Shown piece after piece: positions 1 through 10,715 of a stretch of DNA of 64,000 bases (the first letter of the stretch is position 1; each line of letters begins with the position of its first letter). The notes under the pieces are model-generated. The model saw nothing but the letters and a program-made list of their open reading frames with translations. It was not told the origin of the DNA and searched no databases. This DNA comes from Diadema setosum (taxonomy: Eukaryota; Echinodermata; Echinoidea; Diadematoida; Diadematidae): NCBI GenBank assembly GCA_033980235.1, contig CM067067.1, positions 38,793,985 through 38,857,984 on the forward strand, given 5' to 3'. Made by a program: the position numbers and the translations under genes.

Positions 1-508
1 ATCATCATCTGAAATAAAAAAAGTGGAATTAATTTTTTTGAGGTACTGTTTCTGACATTCATTTGCTCGTATCTCTGTTGTTTAAGCTCAATATTATCCC
101 AAATTCAGATATGTTGTACTTTGAACATTTGCCTTTCAAGTCCATATCATGGTTTTGAAATTTGATGACGGCATCATACCTTAAATTGTGATTAAAGGTA
201 AAGATGCAAAATGGGACAAGTTTACGTGTATTGTCTATGGGGGGTGATTTTTTTTTAAAAGCATGCATTGACTTAACAACGTTTAAGCACCTTTATCTCA
301 GCTGATTTTGCTTCATTTCCTCTGAAACTTTAGTATGTTGTAGCTGAGACAATAAGCTGCAGTAATCATGCATTTTATTCTTTGAAATCTTCTCATCTGA
401 TTGACAATTTTACAGTTTAAATCTGAAAATGAAAATGGAATGTGGACAAAACGATTCCTCATGTATCTTTCACATACATAAGTTTACGTTCCCCATATTT
501 TCTCGTCG

Positions 509-583
509 AGACGTATGGCCGAGTGGTTAAAGGCGCCATCTCAGAGACGTGAGGTTGCGGGTTCGAACCCCACAAAATCACGA
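509..583 (+). pseudogene. tRNA-Leu(CAG)-like sequence, copy 1
   Basis: Box A TGGCCGAGTGG and box B GGTTCGAACCC are exact matches to the eukaryotic pol III consensus. In copies 2 and 4 the anticodon loop reads CTCAGAG, giving anticodon CAG. The acceptor arms pair poorly, and this copy has lost about 10 nt of the variable arm. It is therefore a tRNA-derived repeat head rather than a working tRNA gene. Confidence 0.65.
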
Positions 584-670
584 AACATTTTTTTTATTTT
601 ACTTTTTTTCTTCAATTTTGTATTAGATATTCGTCCATGTAGAAATCACGTTCGTATATAAACGCACCTA

Positions 671-695
671 TACACACACACAGACACACACACAC
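671..695. repeat. (CA)n microsatellite in X1
   Basis: Short CA tract interrupted once by GA. It occurs at the same place in X2 (2,821-2,838), X4 (6,925-6,957) and X6 (13,773-13,815), so it belongs to the unit and varies in length between copies. Confidence 0.9.
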
Positions 696-1110
696 GCCAT
701 ATCCCTCTTTTTTGTGTGTTGGAGACCACATTGCTTCGACTGCAGCAACATTTTGCAGGTTGACTTTGTCAAACCGATCATAGTATGTAATGACGGCGAC
801 TGAGGTGTTGTACTTTGAACAATTGTTTTTCAAGACGATGTCATTGTTTTGTAATTTGATGACGTCATTACACTGAAAATTGTGATTAAAGGCAAGGTCT
901 AAAAACCAGCCGATTATAGGTTTTATGTCTGCGGGACGTATTTTTCCCAAGTTGCCAGAAATGGCATAGCGACCTCCGTCGTTACAAGGCCGCTTCTCCG
1001 TCTAGCAATGCAATAGATGTTCACACGGCCACGTTAGTTGAGTGGGCATTGACTTTCCCCCTGTTATATCTATACATTGTTGTTTTTTTTTTGTCTTACC
1101 ATTTCCGTGG

Positions 1111-1160
1111 ATGACCCGTGGCCGAGTGGTTACAGAAACGGTTTGGCATGCACGCTCAAT
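1111..1160 (+). pseudogene. Second tRNA-like segment of X (5' half only), copy 1
   Basis: Contains 'cccgtggccgagtggtta', a good box A and D-arm, then 'gaaacggtttggcatgc', with no recognisable box B downstream. Equivalent copies lie at 3,241-3,290 and 14,225-14,272; a decayed one lies near 8,566-8,600. It looks like a truncated tRNA-derived segment. Confidence 0.5.
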
Positions 1161-1285
1161 ATAACTTCAAGGTGCCTATATCACATTCTTTTCTTTGTCG
1201 ATCACAGATGACCGTCATCTGATGACCACAAGCGTATCACCTAACTCGTCCTCAATGTGACGAGTTTTCATGTCTCGTTTTTTAT

Positions 1286-1368
1286 TAGGTGATACGCTTT
1301 TAGCGTATCACCTATTGTGATTGTCAAAATCTGTCTTTTTAGGTGATACGCTATCAGCGTATCACCTA
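1286..1368. repeat. Twin perfect hairpins, 54-bp period, in X1 only
   Basis: TAGGTGATACGCT (1,286-1,298) pairs with AGCGTATCACCTA (1,302-1,314). The same 13-bp arms recur at 1,340-1,352 and 1,356-1,368, each with a 3-nt loop. X2, X5 and X6 lack this stretch at the corresponding place, between 'gtctcgttttttatt' and 'cttctttcttt'. All copies keep a single half-site 'gcgtatcacctaactcgtc' about 60-70 bp upstream. Confidence 0.85.
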
Positions 1369-2641
1369 TTGTAATTGTCAAAATTTCTCTTTTTTTTTAT
1401 TCTTCTTTCTTTCTGCCACATTTTGTGTCGTCAATATCTCAACAATGACATCACGGAATGACATGACATTTTCAGTCAACATGTCTCATAACAATATCTA
1501 GCCACAATAAGGTTTTCATGACAGTAACATATCTATGACGTCATCTAGGCGCCATTTTGTGATTTTCGGACCTTGTCACATGATCAATCATAACTTCATA
1601 ACTAGATGTCATTTCTGTATCATTTTCGCTGGACATAAAGTTCAGGTCACGCTCTATCTTACTTTTTAACGCTAGTTACCCAGGTCATCATTAGGCGCGC
1701 GTAAGCGCGCGTCAAAATTTTAAAAGGCTCAAAACGACTTCCCAATGGGAAATCTCGAAGTTTCAGACAATTTTAAGCGTTTCAAACATTTTCTCGCGTG
1801 CGCGTCCGTCCGCGCAATTTCGCGCGCAGAGGGCGTAACCAACATGAAAATGCAATTTTTTTGACTGATTTGGATTCCTGATACTTTGAGTAACAATATC
1901 CACTGATTTCCGATCGATGTTGACCTATAACAAAGGAATGCGCTGGCGTCAAAGTTGAAATTTCGTGTGCGCGTCTATGTGGAAATATAGCGAAAAACAT
2001 GTCTTTGTTTATTTCGCAATAGCTCTTTAAAAAGTCCGTTGACCCTATGTTTTTATTGCATATTACAAAAGCATATGAATTGGAAATAACGTTTCAAGTA
2101 TCAATATTTCCCGAAATACATTATGACGTCATCATATCATCATCTGAAATCAAAAAAGTGGAATTAATTTTTTTGAGGTACTGTTTCTAACATTCATTTG
2201 CTCGTATCTCTGTTGTTTAAGCTCAATATTATCCCAAATTCACATATGTTGTACTTTTAACATTTGCCTTTCAAGTCCATGTCATGGTTTTGAAATTTGA
2301 TGACGTTATCATACTTTAAATTGTGATTAAAAGTAAAGATGCAAAATCGGACAAGTTTACGTGCTATGTCTATGGGAAGTGATTTTTTTTAAAACCATCC
2401 ATTGACTTGACAACGTTTAAGCACCTTTATCTCAGCTGATTTTGCTTCATTTCCTCTGAAATTTAAGTATGTTGTAGCTGAGACAATAAGCTGCAGTAAT
2501 CATGCATTTTGTTCTTTGAAATCTTCTCATGAGGTTGACAATTTTGCAGTTTAAAACTGAAAATGAGAATGGAATGTGGACGAATCGATTCCTGATTCAT
2601 CTTTCACATACATAAGTTTACGTTCCTCATATTTTCTCGTC

Positions 2642-2725
2642 GAGACGTATGGCCGAGTGGTTAAAGGCGCCGTCTCAGAGACGTGAGGTTCCACTCGTGC
2701 GGGTTCGAACCCCACAAGATCACGA
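2642..2725 (+). pseudogene. tRNA-Leu(CAG)-like sequence, copy 2
   Basis: The best preserved full-length copy. It has exact box A (TGGCCGAGTGG) and box B (GGTTCGAACCC), an anticodon loop CTCAGAG (CAG) closed by CGT/ACG, and a class-II variable arm with a GAG/CTC stem. Only about three of seven acceptor pairs form, so aminoacylation is unlikely. Internal pol III transcription is conceivable. Confidence 0.65.
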
Positions 2726-3240
2726 AACAAAATACCTAGCTATTTTACTTTTTTTTTCTTCAATGGTGTATTACACATTCGTCCATGTAGAAATTACGTT
2801 CGTATATAAACGCACCTATACACACACACACACACACAATATCCCTCTGTTTTGTGTTGGAGACCACATTGCTTCGACTACTGCAGAATGTTGCATCCTG
2901 ACTCTGTCAAATAGTATGTAATGACGACAACGGAGGTGTTGTACTTTGAGCAATTGTCTTTCAAGTCCATGTCATTGTTTTGTACTTTGATGACGTCATC
3001 ACACTGAAAATTGTGATTAAAGGCAAGGTATCAAAATCAGCCGATTATAGGTTTTATGTCTGCGGGACGTATTTTTCCGAAATTGCCAGAAATGGCACAG
3101 CGACCTCAGTCGTTACAAGGTCGCATTTCCTTCTAGCAATGCAATACATGTTCACGCGGCCACAATTGTTGAGTGGGCATTGACTTTTTCCCCCTGTAAT
3201 ATCTATACATTTTTTTTTTCGGCCTTACCGTTTCCGTGGA

Positions 3241-3290
3241 TGTCCCGTGGCCGAGTGGTTAGAGAAACCGTTTTGCATGCACGCTCAATA
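3241..3290 (+). pseudogene. Second tRNA-like segment of X (5' half), copy 2
   Basis: 'gtcccgtggccgagtggtt' followed by 'agagaaaccgttttgcatgc'. Box A is intact and no box B is seen. Confidence 0.5.
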
Positions 3291-4147
3291 TAACTTCAAG
3301 GTGCCTATATCACATTCTTTTCTTTGTCGATCACAGATGACCGACATCTGATGACCCCAGGCGTATCACCTAACTCGTCAGTGTGACGAGTTTCATGTCT
3401 CGTTTTTTATTCTTCTTTCTTTCTGCCACATTTTGTGTCGTCAATATCTCAATAATTACATTACGGAATGACATGACATTTTCAGTCAACATGTCTCATG
3501 ACAAAATCTAGCCACAATAAGGTTTTCATGACAGTAACATATCTATGACGTCATCTAGGCGCCATTTTGTGATTTTCGGACCTTGTCACGTGATCGATCA
3601 TAACTTCATAACTAGATGTCATTTCTGTATCATTTTCGGTGGACATGAAGTTCAGGTCACGCTCTATCTTACTTTTTAACGCTAGTTACACAGGTCATCA
3701 TTACGCGCGCGTAAGCGCGCATCAAAATTTTAAAAGGCTCAAAACGACTTCCCAATGGGAAATCTCGAAGTTTCAGACAATTTTAAGCGTTTCAAACATT
3801 TTCTCGCGTGCGCGTCCGTCCGCGCAATTTCGCGTGCAGAGCCCGTAAGCAACATGAAAAAGCAATTTTTTTGACTGATTTGGATTCCTTATACTTGGAG
3901 TAACAATATCCATTGATTTCCGATCGATTTCGACCTATAACAAAGGAATGCACTGGCGTCAAAGTTGAAATTCCGCGTGCGCGTCTTTCTGCAAATATAG
4001 TGAAAAAACATGTCTTTGTTTATTTCGCCATAGCTCTTTAAATCGTCCGTTGACCCTATATTTCTATTGCATATTACAAAAGTATATGAATTGTAAATAA
4101 CATTCCAAGTATCAATATTGCCAGGAACACGCGATGACGTCATCATA

Positions 4148-4611
4148 TCGTCATTTTAAATAAAAAAAGTGGAATTGATTTTTTTCAGGTACTCTTTCAG
4201 ACATTCATTTGCTCGTATCTCTGTTGTTTAAGCTCAATATTATCCCAAATTCAGATATGTTGTACTTTGAACATTTGCCTCTCAAGTCCATGTGATGGTT
4301 TTGAAATATAATGACGTCATCATACTAGAAATTGTGATTAAAGGTAAAGACTCAAAATCAGACAAGTTTACGTGTTATGTCTATGGGAGGTGATTTTTTT
4401 TTAAACCATGCATTGACTTGACAACGTTTAAGCACCTTTACCTCATTTGATTTTGCTCCATTTCCTCTGAAACATACGTATGTTGTAGCTGAGACAATAA
4501 GCTTTAGTAATCGTGCATTTTATGTTTTCAAATCTCCTCATTAGGTTGATAATTTTGTAGTTTAAAACTGAAAATGAGAATGCAATCTGTACAGAACGAT
4601 TCCCAATTTAT
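4148..4611. repeat. Repeat unit X, copy 3 (5' part only)
   Basis: Matches the first ~460 bp of X1 and X2. It switches to Y sequence after 'gaacgattcccaatttatcttt', just before the place where the Leu-like tRNA would start. The same switch occurs in copy 5 near 12,050. Confidence 0.75.
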
Positions 4612-4729
4612 CTTTGCAATTGTATATTGATCGAATCCACGCAGCCACTTGTGAGAAGTTGAATAGCGCCATCACAAGTCAACACTGTCACGATAGTATT
4701 TAGATTTCAGTTTCGCACTCGATCTTTAT

Positions 4730-4812
4730 GACAGCCATGTGGCATAATCAGTTAGCGCGCTGGTTGTTCATAACGCCATACCGGAAGGCGAGAGGTTCGA
4801 CTCCCGCAGGAC
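4730..4812 (+). pseudogene. tRNA-Ile/Asn-like sequence, copy 1
   Basis: 'gtggcataatcagttagcgc' matches box A and the D-arm of Ile/Asn-type tRNAs. 'taacgcc' fits the 3' side of an Ile anticodon arm. 'aggttcgactcc' is a consensus box B. The T-stem and acceptor pair badly, so this is a tRNA-derived repeat segment. Which isoacceptor gave rise to it is uncertain. Confidence 0.6.
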
Positions 4813-5348
4813 TTTTGTCCGTTCTTTCTTTTTTTCTCTTTTTTTTTTTCGGCAGTTCAGCTTTACTCCGATGTCATTTTACGTATTATTTTATCAAGTG
4901 TACGTAACCCGTGAACACGGCTGCTCTATTTCCCTTGTTTTGTATTGGAGTTTGGACATTGGGTTTGCTTCATTAATTTTGTCACACTTAATGTTGTAAA
5001 TTGCCCCTTGTTACAGTGTCCCGCTTGCCACCTTTCGTTTGCTCTTTCCTTTTCTCTTCATTGGCTCTTGTTATATTGTAACAGGATAGGTAGGAACATG
5101 TACGTTTAGATAACTGGCAGGAATGGGAGCTGAATTGATTAACTCTAGTCCAGGTGTATGGCGTCTCGCTCATCTCTTTGAAATTCCAGGTTGTTATTGT
5201 TTGACCCAATAACGAAGTTGTAGACAGGTTTTATGTTGCTATAGAGGTATCTTGTGCCACATAAATGGAAGGCATCACTGTTTAGTAGTAGTAATGAACC
5301 TTTTCATGTTGTAAATGATATAAAGATATGAATTTCACATCCAATCTT

Positions 5349-5422
5349 CGGGACAGCCGTGTGGCTTTATAGTCGCTTAGCGCGCTCCATGGTCATTATG
5401 CACTACCTTCGAGACCCGCAGA
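5349..5422 (+). pseudogene. tRNA-Ile/Asn-like sequence, copy 2 (decayed)
   Basis: 'gacagccgtgtggctttata' and 'cttagcgcgct' align with copy 1, but the box B region ('cttcgagacccgcag') has lost the consensus. Confidence 0.5.
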
Positions 5423-6422
5423 ACGCTATTATTTTTTTCTCTCTCTCTTTCTTTGTTTTTCGTTTGGCAGTTCAGCTTCATTCCGATGTCATTACCCCGC
5501 AACACACAGTCACTCAATTCCCCCCCCCCTTTTTTTTTTGTCGCAGGCTGGAGGTTGGATTTGCTTCATTTATCATACGTGTAATGTTGTAAATTGCCCT
5601 TGGTATACAGTGCCCCGCTTGCCACCTTTCGTTTTCTCTTTCCTTTTCTCTACGTTTGTTCATGTTACACTGCACAAGACAGGTCGGAAAATAATTTACA
5701 TAACTCAACTGGAGCAGGAATGGCAACTGAATAGATTAACTCTAGGCCAGGTGTATGGCGTCTCGCTCATCTCTTTGAAATTCCAGGTTGTTATTGTTTG
5801 ACCCAAGAACGGAATTGTAGACAGGTTTTATGTTGCTATAGAGGTATCTTGTGCCACATGAGTAGAAGGCATCACTGTTTAGTAGTAGTAATGAACCTTT
5901 TCTTGTCCCTCCATGTCAATTATAGTGTGTTTAAAGGGGTTGTGTGTCTATCTGCCAAAGAAAAGGAAAACCTTATTTTCACCATGGCTATTTCTCTATA
6001 CGTAACCGTAGGTGATGAGTGTTGTTGGTATCTGAGCAGTGAACAACAGAGCATCAGGCTAAAATCCCCCTTAGTTATACGCGCTAAGCGTTCAATTGAT
6101 ATATCTTTATTTATGTAGCCAATCACTGCTAATGGAGTTACAGAATTATGTTATGACACATTGCACTGAAAGTTTGTAAAGCAAAGTTTATGGACAAGGC
6201 AAGCAATTGTACATGAATAATACCATTGATTTCAGAGGGAAATTATGGTATACCTAAATGTAAGGGTATCATTGCTTTGGAATTGCTGAGACAATATCTT
6301 GGCACGAGGGCTTCCACTTCTAATAACTGATCCCTTTGAAGATGTGTCGGTCACGGGTGATCGTCATGATTCATCTTTCACGTAGAAGCTTCCGTTCCAC
6401 ACTCTTCGTTCGAGAAGACTTA

Positions 6423-7003
6423 CCATCATACTTCAAATTGTGATTAAAGGTAAAGACTCAAAATCAGACAAGTTTACGTGTTATGTCTATGGGAGGTGAT
6501 TTTTTTTAACCATGCATTGACTTGACAACGTTTAAGCACCTTTATCTCAGCTGATTTTGCTCCATTTCCTCTGAAACTTATGTATGTGGTAGCTGAGACA
6601 ATAAGCTGCAGTGATCATGCATTTTATTTTTTTTTCAAATCTCCTCGTCAGGTTGATAATTTTGCAGCTAAAAACTGAAAATGAGAATGGAATGTGGACC
6701 AAACGATTCCTGAATCATCTTTCACATATAAGCTTACGTTCCTCATATTTTCTCGTCAAGACGTACATGGCCGAGAGGATAAAGGCGACGTCACAAGAGA
6801 CGTGAGGTTGCACTCGTACGGGTTCGAACCCCATAAGAGCACGAAACAAAATACGTATATCTTTTTTTTTTTATGGAGTATTCACCTTCGTCCATGTAGA
6901 AAGCACGTTTTCATGTAAACGTACACACACACAGGCACACACACACACACACACACAATATCCCTTTGTTTTGTGTTGGAGACCACATTGCTTTGACTGG
7001 CAA
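6423..7003. repeat. Repeat unit X, copy 4 (internal part)
   Basis: Corresponds to roughly positions 170-740 of X1: 'aaattgtgattaaaggtaaa' through the Leu-like tRNA (6,759-6,844), the CA tract (6,925-6,957) and 'gttggagaccacattgctt'. Similarity is lost after about 7,003. The following ~260 bp (7,004-7,264) shows nothing recognisable. Confidence 0.75.
6759..6844 (+). pseudogene. tRNA-Leu(CAG)-like sequence, copy 3
   Basis: Box A is changed to TGGCCGAGAGG and the anticodon arm reads 'gacgtcacaagagacgtg', so CAG is lost. Box B GGTTCGAACCC is intact. It is a decayed member of the family. Confidence 0.55.
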
Positions 7004-7264
7004 CTTGGACTTGAAATTACAAAGTGAAGATGACTCTTAAAAGACAGCATGGCCATGCTTGATTTTTTTTTTAACAATATGAAGACCTATTGGTAAACAT
7101 TCATTCACATATCCTTTCCAATCAACTTACTTGGACACGGTGACACCACACGAAATTTTCAATTGGTTGCATGACAGAAACAATTTCATCTGAATTATGT
7201 AGGACTGTATAAAGAATTGGACTTCACGAATATTTCTCAATATTACTTCAAGTCGCAACTTAAC

Positions 7265-8430
7265 ATTATTTTCGTTGTCGATCACTGAAAATGAGAATGG
7301 AATCTGGTCGAAACGATTCCCGATTTATCTTTGCAACTGTATATTGATCGAATCCTCGCTGCCACTCGTGGGAAGTTGAATAGCGCTATCAGTCACTTTA
7401 CGTATATCGCCAAAAAACTGAATATCAATGTAAATTTGTGTTGTGTATAGCATACATAGATAGATTTAAGTTTCGCACAGGATCTTCGGATCTTCCGTGT
7501 GGCAGAATCGCTTAGCACGCTGCGTGTTTATAATGCCCGACCGGAAGGAGAGAAGTTAATCGAGTCCCGCAGGACTTTTTCCTTTTATTTCTTTTTTCTT
7601 TTTTTTTTCAGCAGTTCAGCTTCACACTGATGTCATGAACACAGCTACTCTATTTCCCTTGTTTTGTATTGGAGTTTGGAGGTTGGGTTTGCTTCATTAA
7701 TTTTGTCACACGTAATGTTGTAAATTGCCCCTTGAAACAGTGCCCCGCTTGCCACCATTCGTTTTCTCTTTCCTTTTCTCTTCATTTATTCTTGTTATAC
7801 TGTAGCAGGATATTTAGGAACGTGTACGTTTACATAACTAACAGGAATGGGAACTGAATTAATTAACTCTAGTCCAGGTGCATGGCGTCTCGCTGATCTC
7901 TTTGGAATTCCAGGTTGTTATTGTTTGACCAAATAACGGAGTTAAAGACAGGCAGGGAAGGAAGTGACTTGATATTGCTTCATAATGAGGAATTTTGGGC
8001 AACACCTTTCCAAGCGTAGTGATTATGACGGGGTTCTCTGTCGTTTATTTTCGTCATGGCTGTTTCACTAGTTTAGCCATAGGTGACATATGTTGTTGGC
8101 ATTTGGGAGAATAGAACAGATCAGTACCAAACTGGAATAGCCCTATAAGTAATGTGGTAAGCGTTCAATTTTTTTGCATTATCTTTCTTCTTCAAAGTCA
8201 GTCACTACTGATCGAAATACACAATAATATGACACGTTCCATTGGTAGTTTAGGAAAAGGGAGTTAATGCACGATGCAATGATAAATGTGCTACCATTGA
8301 TTTTAGAGACGTCGTTGTGGTGTGGTACTGGTGATGGTAAGGGAACCATAGATTGCTTTTAAAGTAATGAGACAATCATTGGACCTTTGCATCAAGACCG
8401 TATTCCCATCTAGAATATAATGCATGTTCG
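7265..8430. repeat. Repeat unit Y, copy 2
   Basis: Aligns with Y1 from 'ctgaaaatgagaatgg' through the Ile/Asn-like tRNA (7,488-7,575), 'cttgccaccattcgttttc' and 'ctctagtccaggtgcatgg'. Similarity weakens beyond 8,000. The next 300 bp (8,431-8,739) is AT-rich with only a decayed tRNA-like D-arm near 8,570. Confidence 0.65.
7488..7575 (+). pseudogene. tRNA-Ile/Asn-like sequence, copy 3
   Basis: 'gtgtggcagaatcgcttagc' and 'ttataatgcccgaccggaag' align with copy 1. Box B is disrupted by a 4-nt insertion ('gttaatcgagtcccgcagg'). Confidence 0.5.
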
Positions 8431-8739
8431 TGCGGAGTTTTTTTTTTTTTTTAATCCTGACGTGGACATTTTCTTTTCCTTGTTTTTAATTTAAGAATGT
8501 TATATCTTATCTAAATTTGTTTCTTTCCCCTAACATTTTTTTTTTTGTTGGATATAAAGTTGGACGTTCCGTGACCGAGTAAAAGAGCAGCGATTTAGTT
8601 ACAGTTTCAATGCATCTTGTTTACCATCTTCTCTGACATTAAATTGATTGTTTTTAAATTTGACATTGTCTGTCTATAAAGCAATTTGCCTGTTTATGCT
8701 CATAAAACACTGCTATAACAACTTATACATTTGCTTCAC

Positions 8740-9640
8740 TTGTCACACGCAATGATGTGGATTGCAGTTGTGCATGCATTTTTTCTTTTGCCACCTCTCG
8801 TTTTTCTCTCCCCTTTTCCCTCATTTTGGTTTTGTTATACTGCAGATTGGAATGATTACAATGACATAACCCAACTTGAAGTAGGAATGAGAACTGAATA
8901 AATTAACTCTAGGCCAGGTGTATATAGCGTCTCGCTCATCTCTTTGAAATTTCAAGTTGTCATTGTTCGATCAACGGAGTTGAAGACAGGCTTTATGTTG
9001 CTATAGAGGTATCTCGCTCCACATGAATGGAATGCATACGCTGTTTAGTATTAGTAATGAACTTTTTCAAGTCCATCCCTGCCAATAAAAGTGTGTTTGA
9101 TGGGGTTTTGTGTCATTGTGCCTATGAGAAAGCAAAGTTTTATTTTCGCCATGGCTGTTTCTCTATGCGTAGCCGTGGGTGATGGGTGTTGTTGGCATCT
9201 GGCCAGTAAAGAACCGAGTATTATGCTATAATACCCCCCTCCCCCGGTTAGGTTCTAAGCGTTCAATACGGTGATATATCTTTCTTCTTTATTATGTCAA
9301 TCACTGCTGATGGAATTACAGAATTATGTTATGACACGTTTCACTCAAAGCTTAAAAAACAAAGTATATGCACGATACAAGTAATGGTGCATGAGTCCTA
9401 TAGGCCATTGATTTTAGATGAGAAATTATGACATGCCTATAGTAGGATTGTCATTGATTAGGAATTAATGAAACGATTAAGCACACCTTCCACTTCTAAC
9501 TGTCCCCTATGAATGTGTGTCGATCATGTGAGATCGTCATAAATTATCATTCACGTATAAGCTTACGTTCGAAGTGTACTCTTAGTTGGAGGAGACCTAT
9601 AATTACATGGTTAAAGGCGATGTCTCTTTCGCTGGAGCCG
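8740..9640. repeat. Repeat unit Y, copy 3 (partial, divergent)
   Basis: Aligns with Y from 'cacgcaatgatgtggattgc' through 'ctaggccaggtgtatatagc' and 'gatgtgtgtcgatcatgtg'. It ends in a decayed Leu-like fragment ('atggttaaaggcgatgtctc', about 9,600-9,625). It is the most diverged Y copy. The next 345 bp (9,640-9,984) show nothing recognisable. Confidence 0.6.
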
Positions 9641-9984
9641 TACGTTTGGCCCGTTTTTCTTTTGCCCTTTTCTCTTTAATTGAGATATCACTTTCGTCCA
9701 GGTATAAATCACATTCTCATGTAAACAGACTCACTTGCTCTATATCCCTTGTTTTGTATCGGAGGCTTCATTGGATTTACTGCTTGTAAATCTCACAGGC
9801 TTGTATAAAGCTGTAAGAGCTCTTTGAACTGATCACTATGATAGCAAGATTAGAGGGAGTCATATTGGTTATGTAAATAATGGTCAAAGGTCATATTTTA
9901 AAAGGCCACTGTTAAAGCCAGGATGGTTATAAACACTTAATTGTCATGTTTTATTTGTACGTGCCGAGGTGCCGAGGATCACTT

Positions 9985-10575
9985 GGATCCCGTTTACAGT
10001 GCGAGGTTCGGCCGCGGCTCGGCCGCGCCGAGACCGCCTTCATTTCGGTGTAAACGCGCAAAAGGCCAAATGCGGGGCCAAAATGGCCTCGCATTAGGCC
10101 ACGCTAATGTGGTCTCGGCCGCGGCTGAGCCGCGGTCGCGCCCGGCCTTTTTCTCAGTGTAAACGCAAACTGGGCTAAATGCGCGGCCAATTTTATTGTG
10201 GCTTCCAAACACTCGCCTGTACTATTTCGCTATTCAGGATATTAACCACTTGACGTCGAAAACTAGTATAGTTTAAGGTGGTTTTGTCCTGCAAAGGATT
10301 TTCTCCTTCGGCAAAGGCCTTTGCCCGAACGGCGACTTCGTCGCCACGGAATTCAGTTGCCAAAGGATCTGAAAACCAGACAATACCAAATTGCGTTTGT
10401 TTACAAGTAGAGCGCCACTACGACAAAATATTGAAAGGTTTGAATCAAAAGCGCGGCCGAGCCCGGCAGTGTAAATGGACTAAATTGCGGGGCTCGGCCG
10501 CGCAATTGAGGTTGGCCGCGGCCGCGGCCGCGGCTCGGCCGCGGCTCGGCCCAGCCCCGCACCGTAAACAGGGTC
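9985..10575. mobile_element. GC-rich non-autonomous DNA transposon with inverted ends
   Basis: The left end reads 'gatcccgtttacagtgcgag'. The right end, reverse-complemented, reads 'agaccctgtttacggtgcgg'. Both ends continue inward into runs of 'ggccgcggctcggccgcg'. The interior has perfect short hairpins (10,331-10,345 'ggcgac ttc gtcgcc'; 10,309-10,325 'ggcaaaggcctttgccc') and no convincing reading frame. Base composition differs sharply from the surrounding AT-rich array, so it inserted into the array. I could not identify a target-site duplication, so the superfamily is open. Confidence 0.7.
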
Positions 10576-10715
10576 TAAGTTTATCCACTGTACGTACTCA
10601 AAAAGTCCGTAAATCGACTTAGTCGTACACGCACAGAATTTCCACATAGTTTGTGTGACAGAAAAACAAATGTGATCTGAATAATAAATGTAGGCCCCCC
10701 AAAAAGTTCAACTAA

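Larger units (their letters stand above)
1..2141. repeat. Repeat unit X, copy 1
   Basis: First copy of unit X, followed directly by copy 2 in tandem. It holds the Leu-like tRNA segment (509-583), a (CA)n tract (671-695), the box-A-only tRNA-like segment (1,111-1,160) and, only in this copy, an insert with two hairpins (1,286-1,368). The 1,540-2,120 part carries 'gcgccattttgtgattttcgg' type sequence and the 'cgcgcgtaagcgcgcg' motif shared with copies 2 and 5. Confidence 0.8.
2142..4147. repeat. Repeat unit X, copy 2
   Basis: Second tandem X copy, aligned end to end with copy 1. It has the Leu-like tRNA segment (2,642-2,725), a CA tract (2,821-2,838), the box-A-only segment (3,241-3,290), the 'acgcgcgcgtaagcgcgca' motif near 3,703 and the terminal 'gatgacgtcatcatatc' sequence. 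Confidence 0.8.
4612..6422. repeat. Repeat unit Y, copy 1 (itself internally duplicated)
   Basis: Starts with 'gtatattgatcgaatcc' and carries two Ile/Asn-like tRNA segments (4,730-4,812 and a decayed one at 5,349-5,422). The stretch 5,009-5,305 ('cccgcttgccacctttcgtt' to 'tagtagtagtaatgaacc') recurs at 5,604-5,905, giving an internal tandem duplication with a period near 596 bp. It ends where X sequence resumes at 'catcatacttcaaattgtg'. Confidence 0.75.
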
